A model generated the notes under the pieces. The model had not been told where the DNA came from. It saw only the letters and a program-made list of their open reading frames with translations, and made no database searches. Shown in pieces: positions 44,479 to 54,090 of a DNA stretch of 57,761 nucleotides; position 1 is the stretch's first letter, and every line of letters starts with the position of its first letter. Where the stretch lies: assembly GCA_009846685.1 (NCBI GenBank), contig VWVY01000011.1:1-57761 (forward strand), in the 5' to 3' direction. Source of the DNA: Rhizobiales bacterium SYSU XM002 (GTDB taxonomy: Bacteria; Pseudomonadota; Alphaproteobacteria; Rhizobiales; Beijerinckiaceae). Both the position numbers and the translations under genes were made by a program.

Positions 44479-45663
44479 ATGAGCGAACTTTCCCGCGCCG
44501 CCTGCATGACCCGCGACCTCGTGCGTTGTGCCTCCGTCACGCCTGAGGAGGGCGGCGCGCTCGCACTGATCGAAAACTGGTTGCGACCATACGGCTTCGA
44601 GGTTCATCGCCCGATTTTCTCGGAACCCGATACCTATGATGTTGAGAACCTTTACGCGGAGATCGGCGAAGGTGATCAATGCCTGCTGTTCGCTGGGCAC
44701 ACCGATGTCGTGCCGCCGGGTGACGCGGCGCTCTGGTCCCACCCCCCGTTTTCCGGGGCAGTGATCGGCGGCGAGATCTGGGGGCGCGGCGCGTGCGACA
44801 TGAAATCGGGGGTTGCGGCGGCACTCGCCGCTGTGCTCGACCATATCGACCGGCACGGCGTGCCGAAGACCTTCCGCCTTGCTTTTCTCATTACCGGCGA
44901 CGAGGAGGCGGATGCGATCAACGGCAGCGTTAAGCTGCTCGAATGGGCCGAAGCGCGCGGCAAGCGCTTTTCCGCCTGCGTGCTCGGCGAACCCACCAAC
45001 CCGCAGCGCATGGGCGAGATGATGAAAGTCGGGCGGCGTGGCTCGCTCTCCGGCGATCTCGTTGTCGAGGGCGTCCAAGGCCATGTCGCCTATCCGCATC
45101 TCGCGCGGAACCCGATCGATCAACTCGTGCGGCTCATGGCGCCGCTCAAGGAACCGCTCGACAGCGGCACGGACTTCTTTCCCGCCTCCAATCTCGAATT
45201 CACGTCTGTCGACGTCGGCAACAGCGCGCGGAATGTGATCCCAGCAAAAGCGGTTGCGAAGTTCAACATCCGCTTCAACGATCTGTGGACCAGCAAGACG
45301 CTGGAGGCGGAACTGCGCCGGCGCCTGGCGGGCGTGAATGACCCCGGCAAGTTCAACCTTGTCTGCCACCCAACCAATGCCGAAGCCTTCCTGACCCAAC
45401 CGGGACCCTTTGTCGAACTGGTCGCGGGTGCGGTCGAGGCCGAGACCGGGCTGCGGCCGGAGTCATCTACCACCGGTGGTACCTCGGATGCCCGCTTCAT
45501 CCAGGCCTATTGCCCGGTGATCGAGTTCGGCATCGTCGGCAAGACGATGCACAAGGTGGACGAGCGGGCTTCGATCACCGAGATCGACATCCTGACCAGC
45601 ATCTATGGCCGGATCATCGACGGGTTCTTGGCCTCCCCAGCCTTCACAACACTTGGCGCCTGA
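44479..45663 (+). CDS. dapE: Succinyl-diaminopimelate desuccinylase
   Basis: The 394-aa M20-family metallohydrolase hydrolyses N-succinyl-L,L-diaminopimelate in lysine and peptidoglycan synthesis. Zinc-site blocks are FAGHTDVVPPGD, WGRGACDMKSGVAA, ITGDEEADAING (general base Glu), LGEPTNPQRMGEMMKVGRRG and GTSDARFI. The ATG at 44479 is preceded by GAGG. The 3' end overlaps convergent rmuC by 20 bp. Confidence 0.92.
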   Translation: MSELSRAACMTRDLVRCASVTPEEGGALALIENWLRPYGFEVHRPIFSEPDTYDVENLYAEIGEGDQCLLFAGHTDVVPPGDAALWSHPPFSGAVIGGEIWGRGACDMKSGVAAALAAVLDHIDRHGVPKTFRLAFLITGDEEADAINGSVKLLEWAEARGKRFSACVLGEPTNPQRMGEMMKVGRRGSLSGDLVVEGVQGHVAYPHLARNPIDQLVRLMAPLKEPLDSGTDFFPASNLEFTSVDVGNSARNVIPAKAVAKFNIRFNDLWTSKTLEAELRRRLAGVNDPGKFNLVCHPTNAEAFLTQPGPFVELVAGAVEAETGLRPESSTTGGTSDARFIQAYCPVIEFGIVGKTMHKVDERASITEIDILTSIYGRIIDGFLASPAFTTLGA

Positions 45664-46846
45664 AAGGAAGGGTCGGTAGCTCCTCCGCAGGAGCGGCTTC
45701 CGCGGCCGCCTCCGGTTTGGCCGGTGGTTCGAATTCGAGCTGCTCGATCCGCGTGCCGCGTCGCGCCACTTTGTCCGCCGATGTGACGATGCCCGCAACG
45801 TCTTCCTGCGCCTGACGGAAATGCTGCTCCAACTTGCCCGCGCGATCAGAGAGGCGGCGGACATCCTCCATCATTTTGGAGAGTTCGCTCTGGATGAGCC
45901 GGGCCTGTTCGCGGATCGCGGCATCACGGACGATCGAGAGCGCGACCTGCACCGCCATCATCAGGATCGACGGCGAGACGATCAGTACCCGGGCGCGATG
46001 CGATTTCTGAACGATATCATCGAACCGCTCGCAGAGTTCCGCGTAGATCGCCTCGGACGGGACGAAAAGAAGCGCGATATCCTGCGTCTCGCCGGTTGCG
46101 AGGTATTTGTCGGCGATATCCTTGATATGGGTCGAAACATCGCCTCGCACACGCTTCTCAGCCTGCGCGCGGGCCTCGTCCGACCCCGCCTCGCGCCAGG
46201 CAACAAAGCCTTCGAGCGGAAATTTCGCATCGATCACGAGCGGCCGGTCATCGCCCGGCAAATGGATCACGCAGTCGGGCCGCGTGCGATTCTGGAGCGT
46301 CTTCTGGAAGTCATAGGCCGAGGAGGGAAGCCCGTCGCGGATGATTGCCTCCATCCGCCCCTGCCCGTAGGCACCGCGAGCCTGCTTGTTGGCAAGCACA
46401 TCCTTGAGGCTCAACACCTCGCTGGTAAGGCCCTTGAGATCGGCCTGCGCTGCGTCGATGACGGCGAGGCGCTCGTTGAGGCGCCCCAGGGTCTCGGCAC
46501 TTTTCTGCGCGGTTTCGGTGAGCGAGGTGTTCATCGAATGACGCACGGAATCGATTCGCTCCGACATCAGCCGGGCAAGATCGGCCTGACGCGAGCCGAA
46601 AACCTCGGCCAAGGTCTGCATCCGCCCTGTCATCTCGGCCTGCAACCGGTTCATGGCTTCCACCTTGTCGTCCAGCTCACGCTGGCGCTCGGCGGCGCTC
46701 GCAGCCTCCAGAGCGCGGCTCCCTGCTGCACGGGCGTTCTGCCAAACGAGCAGAACCAGCAGCACCAGAAGCGCCGTGGTACCGGCGGCCAGCGCCTGTT
46801 CCACCGTGACGACCCAATCCCCGATGGTAAGGAAAGCCTGCTTCAT
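45644..46846 (-). CDS. rmuC: DNA recombination protein RmuC
   Basis: The 400-aa protein has one N-terminal membrane span (TTALLVLLVLLVWQNARAAG), a long coiled coil (about 45-145) and the RmuC nuclease-like domain: ARGAYGQGRMEAIIRDGLP, DCVIHLPGDDRPLVIDAKFP with the D...DAK restriction-type motif, and IALLFVPSEAIYAEL. RmuC limits inversions at short inverted repeats. The ATG at 46846 (MKQAFLT) is preferred over a start at 46918 that would cover the LexA-type box. That box places the gene under probable SOS control. Confidence 0.9.
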   Translation of the reverse strand: MKQAFLTIGDWVVTVEQALAAGTTALLVLLVLLVWQNARAAGSRALEAASAAERQRELDDKVEAMNRLQAEMTGRMQTLAEVFGSRQADLARLMSERIDSVRHSMNTSLTETAQKSAETLGRLNERLAVIDAAQADLKGLTSEVLSLKDVLANKQARGAYGQGRMEAIIRDGLPSSAYDFQKTLQNRTRPDCVIHLPGDDRPLVIDAKFPLEGFVAWREAGSDEARAQAEKRVRGDVSTHIKDIADKYLATGETQDIALLFVPSEAIYAELCERFDDIVQKSHRARVLIVSPSILMMAVQVALSIVRDAAIREQARLIQSELSKMMEDVRRLSDRAGKLEQHFRQAQEDVAGIVTSADKVARRGTRIEQLEFEPPAKPEAAAEAAPAEELPTLPFRRQVL

Positions 46847-46881
46847 ACGCTTTCGAGCGCCTCCCGCGTTGGAATCGATCG

Positions 46882-46896
46882 GAACAAAATACGAAC
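46882..46896. promoter_or_regulatory. LexA-type SOS box between rmuC and def
   Basis: GAACAAAATACGAAC is a perfect GAAC-N7-GAAC, equivalent to GTTC-N7-GTTC on the other strand, the alphaproteobacterial LexA recognition sequence. It lies 36 bp before the rmuC start. A possible def promoter (TTGACC 46900-46905, 17 bp, TAAGTG) begins 3 bp beyond it, so def could be affected too. Confidence 0.8.
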
Positions 46897-46898
46897 AT

Positions 46899-46919
46899 AT
46901 TGACCGCGCGCGCGTCAAT
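46899..46919. repeat. 21-bp dyad in the rmuC-def promoter region
   Basis: ATTGAC (46899-46904) and GTCAAT (46914-46919) flank nine alternating C/G bases. Each arm contains TTGAC, a -35-like hexamer, one on each strand. The dyad could hold both divergent promoters or be a binding site next to the LexA box. Confidence 0.6.
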
Positions 46920-46948
46920 CCTTAAGTGGGAGAAAAAGAGAGTTTTCC

Positions 46949-47470
46949 ATGACCGTCCGCCCGCTCGTCATCCTGCCCGATTCCCAGTTGCGCCTCACCT
47001 CCAAGCCCCTCGCGGGCGCGGACAAGGACGTTCGCAAGCTCGTCGACGACATGTTCCAGACCATGTACGATGCGCCGGGCATCGGTCTTGCGGCGATTCA
47101 GATCGGTGTACCCCTCCGCGTGGTGACGATGGATGTCTCCAAGCGTGACGACAAGCAGGAGCCGATGGCGCTGCTTAACCCGGAAATCGTCTGGAAATCG
47201 GAGGAGATGCGGGAAATGGAGGAGGGCTGCCTCTCGATTCCCGAATATTACGAAACCGTCGAGCGGCCTGACCGGGTACGGCTCCGCTATCGCGACATCG
47301 ATTTCAAGGAGCGCGAGATCGAGGCCGACGGTGTGCTGGCAACCTGCATCCAGCACGAGGTCGATCACCTCAACGGCGTGCTGTTCATCGACTACCTCTC
47401 GAAGCTCAAGCGCGACCGTGTGATGAAACGCTACGCCAAGCTCGCGCGCATGAAGGACGACGAGGCGTGA
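46949..47470 (+). CDS. def: Peptide deformylase
   Basis: The 173-aa iron/zinc hydrolase removes the formyl group from new proteins. All three motifs are intact: [18 protein letters not shown] (metal Cys), and [12 protein letters not shown] (two metal His and catalytic Glu). It is followed directly by fmt, its functional counterpart, with a 4-bp overlap (GTGA). Confidence 0.95.
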   Translation: MTVRPLVILPDSQLRLTSKPLAGADKDVRKLVDDMFQTMYDAPGIGLAAIQIGVPLRVVTMDVSKRDDKQEPMALLNPEIVWKSEEMREMEEGCLSIPEYYETVERPDRVRLRYRDIDFKEREIEADGVLATCIQHEVDHLNGVLFIDYLSKLKRDRVMKRYAKLARMKDDEA

Positions 47471-48402
47471 GCCTGCGCGTCATCTTCATGGGGACACCGG
47501 ATTTCGCGGTTCCGACGCTGACCGAGATCATCGGTCAAGGTCACGAGGTCGTCGCCGTTTACACCCGCGCGCCGGCGCCCGGCGGACGGCGCGGGCTGGA
47601 ACTGGTCGAAAGCCCGGTTCACAAGGCTGCATACCGTTTCGGCATTCCGGTGTTCACGCCGAGGAGCCTTCGCAAGGCAGAAGCGCAGGCCGAATTTGTG
47701 GCACATCAGGCGGATGTCGCGGTGGTCGTCGCCTACGGACTGATCCTGCCGAAGGCTGTTCTCGATGCACCGAGCCTCGGCTGCCTCAACCTGCACGGCT
47801 CGCTGTTGCCGCGCTGGCGTGGCGCGGCGCCGATCCAGCGCGCGATCATGGCGGGAGATCGGGAAAGCGGCGTCATGGTCATGAAGATGGACGAGGGCCT
47901 GGATACCGGCCCCGTCGCGATGGCCGAACGCGTGGCGATTACACCGGAGATGAACGCCGGGCAGTTGCACGACCAGCTGATGGTGGTTGGAGCAGACCTG
48001 ATGGTGCGCGCCCTCGCAGCGCTCGAACGCGGTTCGCTTCGCTTCTCGCCGCAGCCGGAGATCGGCGTCACTTATGCTGCGAAGATCACCAAGGATGAGT
48101 GCCGGGTCGATTTCGCGGGGTCTGCGCAGGCGGTACACGATCATATCCGAGGGCTCGCCCCTTTCCCCGGCGCCTTCATCGAGATCGGCCCGGAGAGTGC
48201 ACGCAAACGGCTCAAGGTGCTGCGCACCGTGATCGCGGAGGGCGGCGGCGCGCCCGGCACGGTTCTCGACGATCATCTCGCGGTTGCCTGCGGCAAGGGT
48301 GCGGTCCGCCTCGTCGAGGTGCAGCCCGCTGGCAAGGGCGTGATGTCCGCCGCCGATTTCCTGCGCGGCACGCCTGTCCCGGCCGGCACGCGGCTTGGCT
48401 GA
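47467..48402 (+). CDS. fmt: Methionyl-tRNA formyltransferase
   Basis: The 311-aa enzyme puts the formyl group on initiator Met-tRNA. Motifs are [34 protein letters not shown] (catalytic Asn/His), and the Asp in [17 protein letters not shown]-terminal tRNA-binding domain begins at about 210. The start is the GTG at 47467 overlapping the def stop. The stop is 1 bp before truA. Confidence 0.95.
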   Translation: MSLRVIFMGTPDFAVPTLTEIIGQGHEVVAVYTRAPAPGGRRGLELVESPVHKAAYRFGIPVFTPRSLRKAEAQAEFVAHQADVAVVVAYGLILPKAVLDAPSLGCLNLHGSLLPRWRGAAPIQRAIMAGDRESGVMVMKMDEGLDTGPVAMAERVAITPEMNAGQLHDQLMVVGADLMVRALAALERGSLRFSPQPEIGVTYAAKITKDECRVDFAGSAQAVHDHIRGLAPFPGAFIEIGPESARKRLKVLRTVIAEGGGAPGTVLDDHLAVACGKGAVRLVEVQPAGKGVMSAADFLRGTPVPAGTRLG

Positions 48403-48403
48403 G

Positions 48404-49186
48404 ATGGCGGCCTTCCGCTACGCGCTTCGCATCGAATATGACGGCACGCCCTATCATGGCTGGCAGAGCCAGAGCGGCGGACGAACCGTGCAGGACGCGA
48501 TCGAGCGCGCCATCGAGCGGCTCAAGGAAGGGCCGCGCCGCATCACCTGCGCCGGCCGGACGGATGCGGGCGTCCACGGGCTCGGGCAGGTTGCGCATGT
48601 CGATCTTGCGAAGGAATGGCGGCCGGAAAAGCTGCGCGACGCGCTCAACGCCCACCTTCAGCAGGCAGGCGAGGCGGTTGTCATCCTCGAAGCTGCGCTC
48701 GCGCCCGAAGAGTTCGACGCCCGACTCTCGGCGATCCGTCGCCACTACCGTTATCGCATCCTCAACCGCCGTCCACCTGCCGGGCTCGACCGACACAAGG
48801 TGTGGCATGTTGCGCGGCCGCTTGACGTCGCGGCGATGCATGAAGCGGCCCAGTCGATCCTCGGTCGGCACGACTTCACGACCTTCCGCGCCGCCGCCTG
48901 CCAGGCAAAAAGCCCTGTACGCACGCTGGAACGTCTTGAGGTGATGCAGGCCGGCGAGGAAATTCATGTCGAGGCGAGTGCACGGAGCTTCCTCCACAAT
49001 CAGGTGCGCTCAATGGTCGGCTCGCTCGTCAAAGTCGGTCTCGACGCCTGGCCCGTTACCGAAATGCGCGCAGCGCTCGACGCGACGGATCGCGCACGGT
49101 GCGGCCCCGTCGCTCCGCCTGATGGGCTCTATTTCATGCAGGTGGACTATCCGGAGGAGCGGCAGCCCTTCCGGATCACGCCGTAA
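48404..49186 (+). CDS. truA: tRNA pseudouridine(38-40) synthase
   Basis: The 260-aa enzyme makes pseudouridine at tRNA positions 38-40. The catalytic Asp is in [32 protein letters not shown] and [15 protein letters not shown] are family blocks. The ATG at 48404 lies 1 bp after fmt; an earlier TTG at 48395 would overlap. It ends 11 bp inside convergent argB. Confidence 0.94.
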   Translation: MAAFRYALRIEYDGTPYHGWQSQSGGRTVQDAIERAIERLKEGPRRITCAGRTDAGVHGLGQVAHVDLAKEWRPEKLRDALNAHLQQAGEAVVILEAALAPEEFDARLSAIRRHYRYRILNRRPPAGLDRHKVWHVARPLDVAAMHEAAQSILGRHDFTTFRAAACQAKSPVRTLERLEVMQAGEEIHVEASARSFLHNQVRSMVGSLVKVGLDAWPVTEMRAALDATDRARCGPVAPPDGLYFMQVDYPEERQPFRITP

Positions 49187-50072
49187 TGAGCGTTCCCGCG
49201 CCGTGCTCCGTGAGGAGTTCGAGCAGCACCGCGTGCGGCACCTTGCCATCAAGGATGACGACGCCCTCGACGCCCTGCTCGATGGCGTAGATACAGGTCT
49301 CGATCTTGGGGATCATACCGCCCGTCACGGTGCCGTCAGCGATGAGCTTGCGGCATTCGTCGACGGTCAACTGCTCGATAAGCTTCTTGTCCTTGTCGAG
49401 CACGCCCGGCACATCGGTGAGGAGCAACAGGCGCTTGGCGCGCATCGCGCCGGCGATGGCCCCCGCGAAAGTGTCGGCGTTGACGTTGTAGGTCTCGCCA
49501 TCCTCGCCGATTGCCACCGGTGCCAGCACGGGGATGAGTTCGGCCTTGAGCACCGCATCAAGCACGGTGCGGTCCACCTTGTGGGGATCGCCGACGAAAC
49601 CGAGGTCGAGTTCCTTCTCGATGTGCGAATCCGGATCGCGCACGGTACGCGACATCTTGCGCGCCGTGACCATGCTGCCATCCTTGCCGCACAGGCCGAT
49701 GGCCTTGCCGCCCTCGGCCGAGATCCAGCCGACGATCTGCTTGTTGATCGAGCCGGCGAGGACCATCTCGACCACCTCGACAGTCGCGCGGTCGGTGACG
49801 CGCAAACCGCCCTTGAACTCGCTCTTGATACCGAGCTTGTCCAGCATCTTGCCGATCTGCGGTCCGCCGCCATGAACGACAATCGGCTTCACGCCCTGCA
49901 GTTCGAGCAGCACGACATCCTCGGCGAAATCCTCCGCCGCCGCCTTGTCGCCCATCGCGTGACCGCCGTACTTGATGACGACGACTTCCTGATCGTAGCG
50001 CTGCATGAACGGCAGCGCCTGGGCGATCACTTCGGCACGCGTATGGACATCGGGGAGATCTTTGGCTGACAT
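49176..50072 (-). CDS. argB: Acetylglutamate kinase
   Basis: The 298-aa amino-acid kinase is the second step of arginine synthesis. Motifs are [13 protein letters not shown] (phosphate-binding Lys), [31 protein letters not shown] and [14 protein letters not shown], then [14 protein letters not shown]. The N-terminal extension ([20 protein letters not shown]) is the helix associated with arginine feedback in hexameric enzymes, so feedback control is likely. AGAGG precedes the ATG. It stands apart from argD-argF, near the engB-yidC group. Confidence 0.94.
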   Translation of the reverse strand: MSAKDLPDVHTRAEVIAQALPFMQRYDQEVVVIKYGGHAMGDKAAAEDFAEDVVLLELQGVKPIVVHGGGPQIGKMLDKLGIKSEFKGGLRVTDRATVEVVEMVLAGSINKQIVGWISAEGGKAIGLCGKDGSMVTARKMSRTVRDPDSHIEKELDLGFVGDPHKVDRTVLDAVLKAELIPVLAPVAIGEDGETYNVNADTFAGAIAGAMRAKRLLLLTDVPGVLDKDKKLIEQLTVDECRKLIADGTVTGGMIPKIETCIYAIEQGVEGVVILDGKVPHAVLLELLTEHGAGTLITA

Positions 50073-50168
50073 CGGGGCCTCTCGGGCAACTGGCTGCGCC
50101 CTGTTTAAGGAAAGTCCGGGGCGCGCTCAATCACCCCCGAAAAATTTTCCACCCGGCAGAAATTTTCC

Positions 50169-50537
50169 TCAACCCTTCGGTGGGCGCGAGACCAGCCCGC
50201 CCAACGCCAAGACCAGCCAACCGAGGAGCAGGAGCGTTCCGCCGGTCGGTGCCGCCATCGGGAACAGGCGATCATTCAAAAAGACGCGCGCGGACAGGTC
50301 GCCGGAGAACAGGGCAAGGCCGATAATCAACAGCCCAACTGCCAGCATCAACCATCCTCGTGCGAGCAGCCGGACATGATTCGCGACGGCCAGTGCCAAG
50401 AAGGCGGACGCGTGCAGCAGCAGGAAGTTCGCCGCGGTCGAGAGGACTTCTGATCCGGCGCGATGCGCTGACATCGCCCATAGCGCGACGCCAAGCGCGC
50501 CAGCGAGGCCGGAAAAAACCGTCAGCAACCGTGTCAT
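50169..50537 (-). CDS. DUF423 family membrane protein
   Basis: The 122-aa protein has four spans typical of DUF423: TVFSGLAGALGVALWAMSAH, ANFLLLHASAFLALA, LMLAVGLLIIGLALFSGDL and FPMAAPTGGTLLLLGWLVLA. The GDL and PxGG segments are conserved. The function is unknown. The start at 50537 shares bases with the engB stop (ATGA), so the genes are coupled. Confidence 0.82.
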   Translation of the reverse strand: MTRLLTVFSGLAGALGVALWAMSAHRAGSEVLSTAANFLLLHASAFLALAVANHVRLLARGWLMLAVGLLIIGLALFSGDLSARVFLNDRLFPMAAPTGGTLLLLGWLVLALGGLVSRPPKG

Positions 50538-51217
50538 GGGTTCACCATCCAATCCGGCGCCGCGCTGCGATCAACGAGAAGTCCGGCGATCGACGCGCGC
50601 AGATCCTCGATCCCCTGCCCGGTCCGGCTTGAGGTCAGGATGATCTCGGGATGCGCCGCCGCGTGCTTCTTGAGAACACTCGCGATCTCCGCCTTACGCG
50701 AAGCCGCCTGTGCCGCCGAAAGCTCATCCGCCTTGGTCAGCACCACCTGATAGGCAACGGCGGATTTGCCGAGTGTTTCGAGGATCGGCTCGTCAGTGTT
50801 CTTGAGGCCGTGGCGCGCGTCGATCAGCAGCATGACGCGCGCAAGCTGCACGCGGCCGCGCAGATAATCGTGGATCAGCCCGGTCCAGGCCGAGACCTTC
50901 TCCTTGCCGACCGCCGCAAAGCCGTAGCCCGGCATGTCGACGATGGAAAACACCCCGCCAACATCGAAGAAATTGAGTTCCTGCGTCCGCCCCGGCGTGT
51001 GCGAGGTGCGGGCGAGGCTGTTGCGCCCCGTCAGCGCGTTGATCAGCGAGGACTTGCCGACGTTCGAACGCCCGGCAAAGGCAATCTCCAATCCGCGCGG
51101 AGGTGGAAGGCCATCCTTTTTCGCAGCAGCCCAGTAGAACTGCGCCTCACGCGCGAAGAGACGACGGCCAGCCTCAATGAGATCCGGGCCGTCTTCGCGC
51201 ACACCTTCGGAGGGCAT
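50534..51217 (-). CDS. engB: Ribosome biogenesis GTPase EngB (YihA/YsxC)
   Basis: The 227-aa small GTPase acts in large-subunit assembly. G1 is AGRSNVGKSSLI, G2 the TSHTPGRTQELNFF region, G3 VDMPGYGFA, G4 LTKADELS and G5 TSSRTGQGI. The start is put at the ATG at 51217 (MPSEGVR), one base after yidC; an upstream ATG lies inside yidC. It is followed by DUF423 with a 4-bp overlap. Confidence 0.92.
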   Translation of the reverse strand: MPSEGVREDGPDLIEAGRRLFAREAQFYWAAAKKDGLPPPRGLEIAFAGRSNVGKSSLINALTGRNSLARTSHTPGRTQELNFFDVGGVFSIVDMPGYGFAAVGKEKVSAWTGLIHDYLRGRVQLARVMLLIDARHGLKNTDEPILETLGKSAVAYQVVLTKADELSAAQAASRKAEIASVLKKHAAAHPEIILTSSRTGQGIEDLRASIAGLLVDRSAAPDWMVNP

Positions 51218-51218
51218 C

Positions 51219-53012
51219 TCAGCCCTTCTTGGGGCGGAACGTGCCCACAAGGTTGTCCCACAACTCGATTTTGGTGCCCATCTTCTTCATGATGACATAC
51301 TGCTGAAGCACCGAGAGCGTGTTGTTCCACGCCCAGTAGATCACGAGGCCGGCGGGGAACGAGCCGAGCATGAAGGTGAAGACCACCGGCATCCAGGCGA
51401 ACATCGTCTTCTGGACCGGATCGGTCGGCTCCGGGTTCATCTTCATCTGCACCCACATCGTCACACCCATGATGAGCGGCCAGATGCCAAGGTGCAGGAA
51501 GGAAGGCGGCGTGAAGGGAATCAGCCCGAACAGGTTGAACATGTTGGTGGGGTCTTGCGCCGAGAGATCCCTGATCCAGCCGAAGAACGGCGCATGGCGC
51601 ATCTCGATGGTGACGAGGAGCACCTTGTAGAGCGCGAAGAACACCGGGATCTGAAGCAGGACCGGCAGACAGCCCGCCATCGGGTTGATCTTCTCTTTCT
51701 TGTAGAGTTCCATCATCGCCTGCTGCTGCTTCATCTTGTCATCCGCGTATTGGTCGCGGATGCGCAGCATCTCGGGCTGGACGGCCTTCATCTTGGCCAT
51801 CGAGGCGTAGGACTTGTTGGCAAGCGGGTAGAAGGCAAGCTTCACGAGCACGGTGACGATCAGGATCGCCACGCCGAAATTGCCGACGAGTTTGAAGACC
51901 CATTCAAGCAGGTGAAACAGCGGCTTGGTGATGAAGTGGAACCAGCCCCAGTCGATCATCAGGTCGAAGCGCTTCAGGCCGAGCTTGTCGGAATAGGCGT
52001 TGATGACGTTGACCTCCTTGGCGCCAGCGAAAAGACGATTCTCGACCGAGACCGTCGCGCCCGGTGCCAGCGTCTGCACCTCGCCAATCGCCGCTGCTTC
52101 GTAAACCGGATCGTTACCGCTGGCGCCAAAAGCCGCCGAGAAGGGCTTGCCCTGCGGCGGAACGATGGCCGAGGCCCAGTACTTGTCGGTGAAGCCGAGC
52201 CAGCCGCCCTCGCTGCGCGCGACCGACTTGACCTTGCCCTTCTTTACATCGTCATAGCTCGGCTCGGAGAGCGAATCCGCGAGATAGCCGAGCGGCCCCT
52301 CATGCAGCACACCGAAACCCGAGGTATGCGGCGTTCCGACGCGCGTCACGCGGCCGTAGTTCGAGAGGGCGACCGGCGTGGCGCCCTTATTCTCGACGCT
52401 GTCTGTAATCGAGAACAGATACTTGTCGTCGACATCAAACCGGCGCTTGAAGACGAGCCCCTGCCCGTTGTCCCAGCTCAGGGTGACAGGGGAGCCCGGT
52501 TTGAGCACCTGCGCATCGGCGGTCCACTTCGTCTCGGCGGTCGGCAGAACGGCAGTCTGTCCGGCAGCGCCGACCCAGCCGAAGTCGGCGAAATACGCGT
52601 CCTTCACACCCTGCGGCGCGAAGAGGACGATCTTTGGGCTCTTCTTGTCCACCGTCTCGTGGTAGTTCACGAAGCTGAGGTCATCGAGGCGGCCGCCCGT
52701 CAGAGCGATCGAACCGGAAACGGAAGGGGTGTCGATCGCAATGCGCGTCGAGGCGGCGAGTGCGGCTTCACGCGTCACAGGCGCGGCAGCGGGGATGGCG
52801 CCGTTGCTGGCCGGAACACCGGGGGTTGCGGCAGGCGGAGCGCCCGGCGTCGCCGGAGCCGGAGTGCCGGGCTTGCCGGCCTGCTGGGTTTGCTGCACGG
52901 TCTGGCGCTGCTGATCGAGCTTCGGCATGCCGTAGAAATAGTTCCAGCCCACCATCACGATGACCGAAAGGGCGATCGCGAGCAGCAGGTTCTTGTTGTC
53001 GTCGGAATGCAT
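51219..53012 (-). CDS. yidC: Membrane protein insertase YidC
   Basis: The 597-aa insertase folds inner-membrane proteins with or without Sec. An N-terminal span ([20 protein letters not shown]) leads to a Pro/Ala linker and a large periplasmic beta domain (about 90-350). Five C-terminal spans follow, with the YidC core [20 protein letters not shown] and [19 protein letters not shown]. The ATG at 53012 (MHSDDNKN) has AGGAAGAG upstream. It is in the standard rpmH-rnpA-yidC order. Confidence 0.95.
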   Translation of the reverse strand: MHSDDNKNLLLAIALSVIVMVGWNYFYGMPKLDQQRQTVQQTQQAGKPGTPAPATPGAPPAATPGVPASNGAIPAAAPVTREAALAASTRIAIDTPSVSGSIALTGGRLDDLSFVNYHETVDKKSPKIVLFAPQGVKDAYFADFGWVGAAGQTAVLPTAETKWTADAQVLKPGSPVTLSWDNGQGLVFKRRFDVDDKYLFSITDSVENKGATPVALSNYGRVTRVGTPHTSGFGVLHEGPLGYLADSLSEPSYDDVKKGKVKSVARSEGGWLGFTDKYWASAIVPPQGKPFSAAFGASGNDPVYEAAAIGEVQTLAPGATVSVENRLFAGAKEVNVINAYSDKLGLKRFDLMIDWGWFHFITKPLFHLLEWVFKLVGNFGVAILIVTVLVKLAFYPLANKSYASMAKMKAVQPEMLRIRDQYADDKMKQQQAMMELYKKEKINPMAGCLPVLLQIPVFFALYKVLLVTIEMRHAPFFGWIRDLSAQDPTNMFNLFGLIPFTPPSFLHLGIWPLIMGVTMWVQMKMNPEPTDPVQKTMFAWMPVVFTFMLGSFPAGLVIYWAWNNTLSVLQQYVIMKKMGTKIELWDNLVGTFRPKKG

Positions 53013-53171
53013 CGGCTCTTCCTGTGGAATGGGCGCTAGGCCACCCGTCCACCTCGGCGGCGGCACGGAGAGCGCATCAACCCGAAAAATCGTCAGGCGC
53101 CTTCTATGCCGATCACGGTCGCCTTGCCAAGGGTACGAAGCGGAAAACGCGGGTTATTCCGGGCGTTCGGA

Positions 53172-53615
53172 TCAATTTTCCGACACTTCGCCGGCTGCGG
53201 ATGATCTGCTTTTATGCGCCCCACGCCGGGCAAGCGCATCGACCGCTCGGGCGATATCGGCCACCAGATCCGGGAAATCGCGCTCGATGGCCGTGCGCCG
53301 GGCGAGGATGACCAGATCCATCGGGTGCCGCGGAAATCGATCGGCGGCGGCCCGTACTGCTTCGCGCAACCGGCGGCGAATGCGGTTGCGCTCGACGGCG
53401 TTCCCGACCTTTTTGGTGACCGTAAAGCCGAAGCGAAGACCGGTGGCTGGTGGCACCGCACCTGCTTCTGGACCGCGAAGCATGGTGAAACCGGGGGTGG
53501 AGAAGCGCGGACCGTTGGCGGCGGCCTTGAAATCGGCGCGCTTCTTCAGGGTCACAAGTTGAAAAGGGGGCGACGGCTTCTCGGCCATCCCCCCTTGAAA
53601 TTTCTCATCGGTCAT
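53172..53615 (-). CDS. rnpA: Ribonuclease P protein component
   Basis: The 147-aa basic protein partners the RNase P RNA in tRNA 5' maturation. The RNP signature VGNAVERNRIRRRLREAVR and LKKRADFKAA are diagnostic. The N-terminus is about 20 residues longer than in E. coli. An ATG at 53588, behind AAGGGGGG, would give a form closer to the usual length, so the start is uncertain. rpmH lies 66 bp upstream. Confidence 0.92.
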   Translation of the reverse strand: MTDEKFQGGMAEKPSPPFQLVTLKKRADFKAAANGPRFSTPGFTMLRGPEAGAVPPATGLRFGFTVTKKVGNAVERNRIRRRLREAVRAAADRFPRHPMDLVILARRTAIERDFPDLVADIARAVDALARRGAHKSRSSAAGEVSEN

Positions 53616-53681
53616 AATGTCGGCCTCGCGAACAGGAAGGCCGTTCAGGCTTGGAAGCGCCGGTATCGCCGACGCGCCCGA

Positions 53682-53816
53682 TTAGGCCGAAAGGCGCTTG
53701 CGACCGCGATTGCGGCGGGCGGCGATCACCTTCTGGCCGCCCTTGGTGGCCATGCGGGCGCGGAAACCGTGGCGGCGCTTGCGGACAAGCTTGGAGGGCT
53801 GATAGGTGCGCTTCAT
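53682..53816 (-). CDS. rpmH: 50S ribosomal protein L34
   Basis: The 44-aa very basic protein begins [20 protein letters not shown] and ends [11 protein letters not shown], the standard L34. The frame is open upstream to 53870, but the ATG at 53816 gives the usual length. Three partial 15-bp repeats lie directly in front of it. It leads the rpmH-rnpA-yidC-engB group. Confidence 0.96.
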   Translation of the reverse strand: MKRTYQPSKLVRKRRHGFRARMATKGGQKVIAARRNRGRKRLSA

Positions 53817-53858
53817 CGAAAGGCTCTTGGTTCTAAGACTGTTGGTTCTAAGGCTGTC
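53817..53858 (-). repeat. Tandem 15-bp repeats in the rpmH leader
   Basis: On the minus strand GACAGCCTTAGAACC and AACAGTCTTAGAACC stand head to tail (53858-53829), agreeing at 13 of 15 positions. A third partial copy, AAGAGCCTT, runs to the rpmH start. They may be a duplicated leader segment or a site that tunes L34 translation. Confidence 0.6.
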
Positions 53859-54090
53859 GATTCTCAGCACTCACTCCGGAACTCAAGCGCACGGCAGCGC
53901 GCCCCGGAGCGGGTGTCGGTAAAACAGACGGCGCTTAAACGTCACCCTCTTGCAAAAGTCAATGCGAAACTTGGTCATTGCCGGTTTTTTGGATGATCGA
54001 GGTCCGGAGAAGCCTTTCCGGGTTGGAGCCGGTTGATCTCGCGGCACACTCGGCTAGTTATGGCGGAGCGAGCACGAGAAATACCTATTC

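Noticed and set aside
53817-54090. Replication origin beside rpmH
   Set aside because: No dnaA gene and no cluster of DnaA boxes was seen; the region holds only the rpmH leader repeats and the divergent promoter space.
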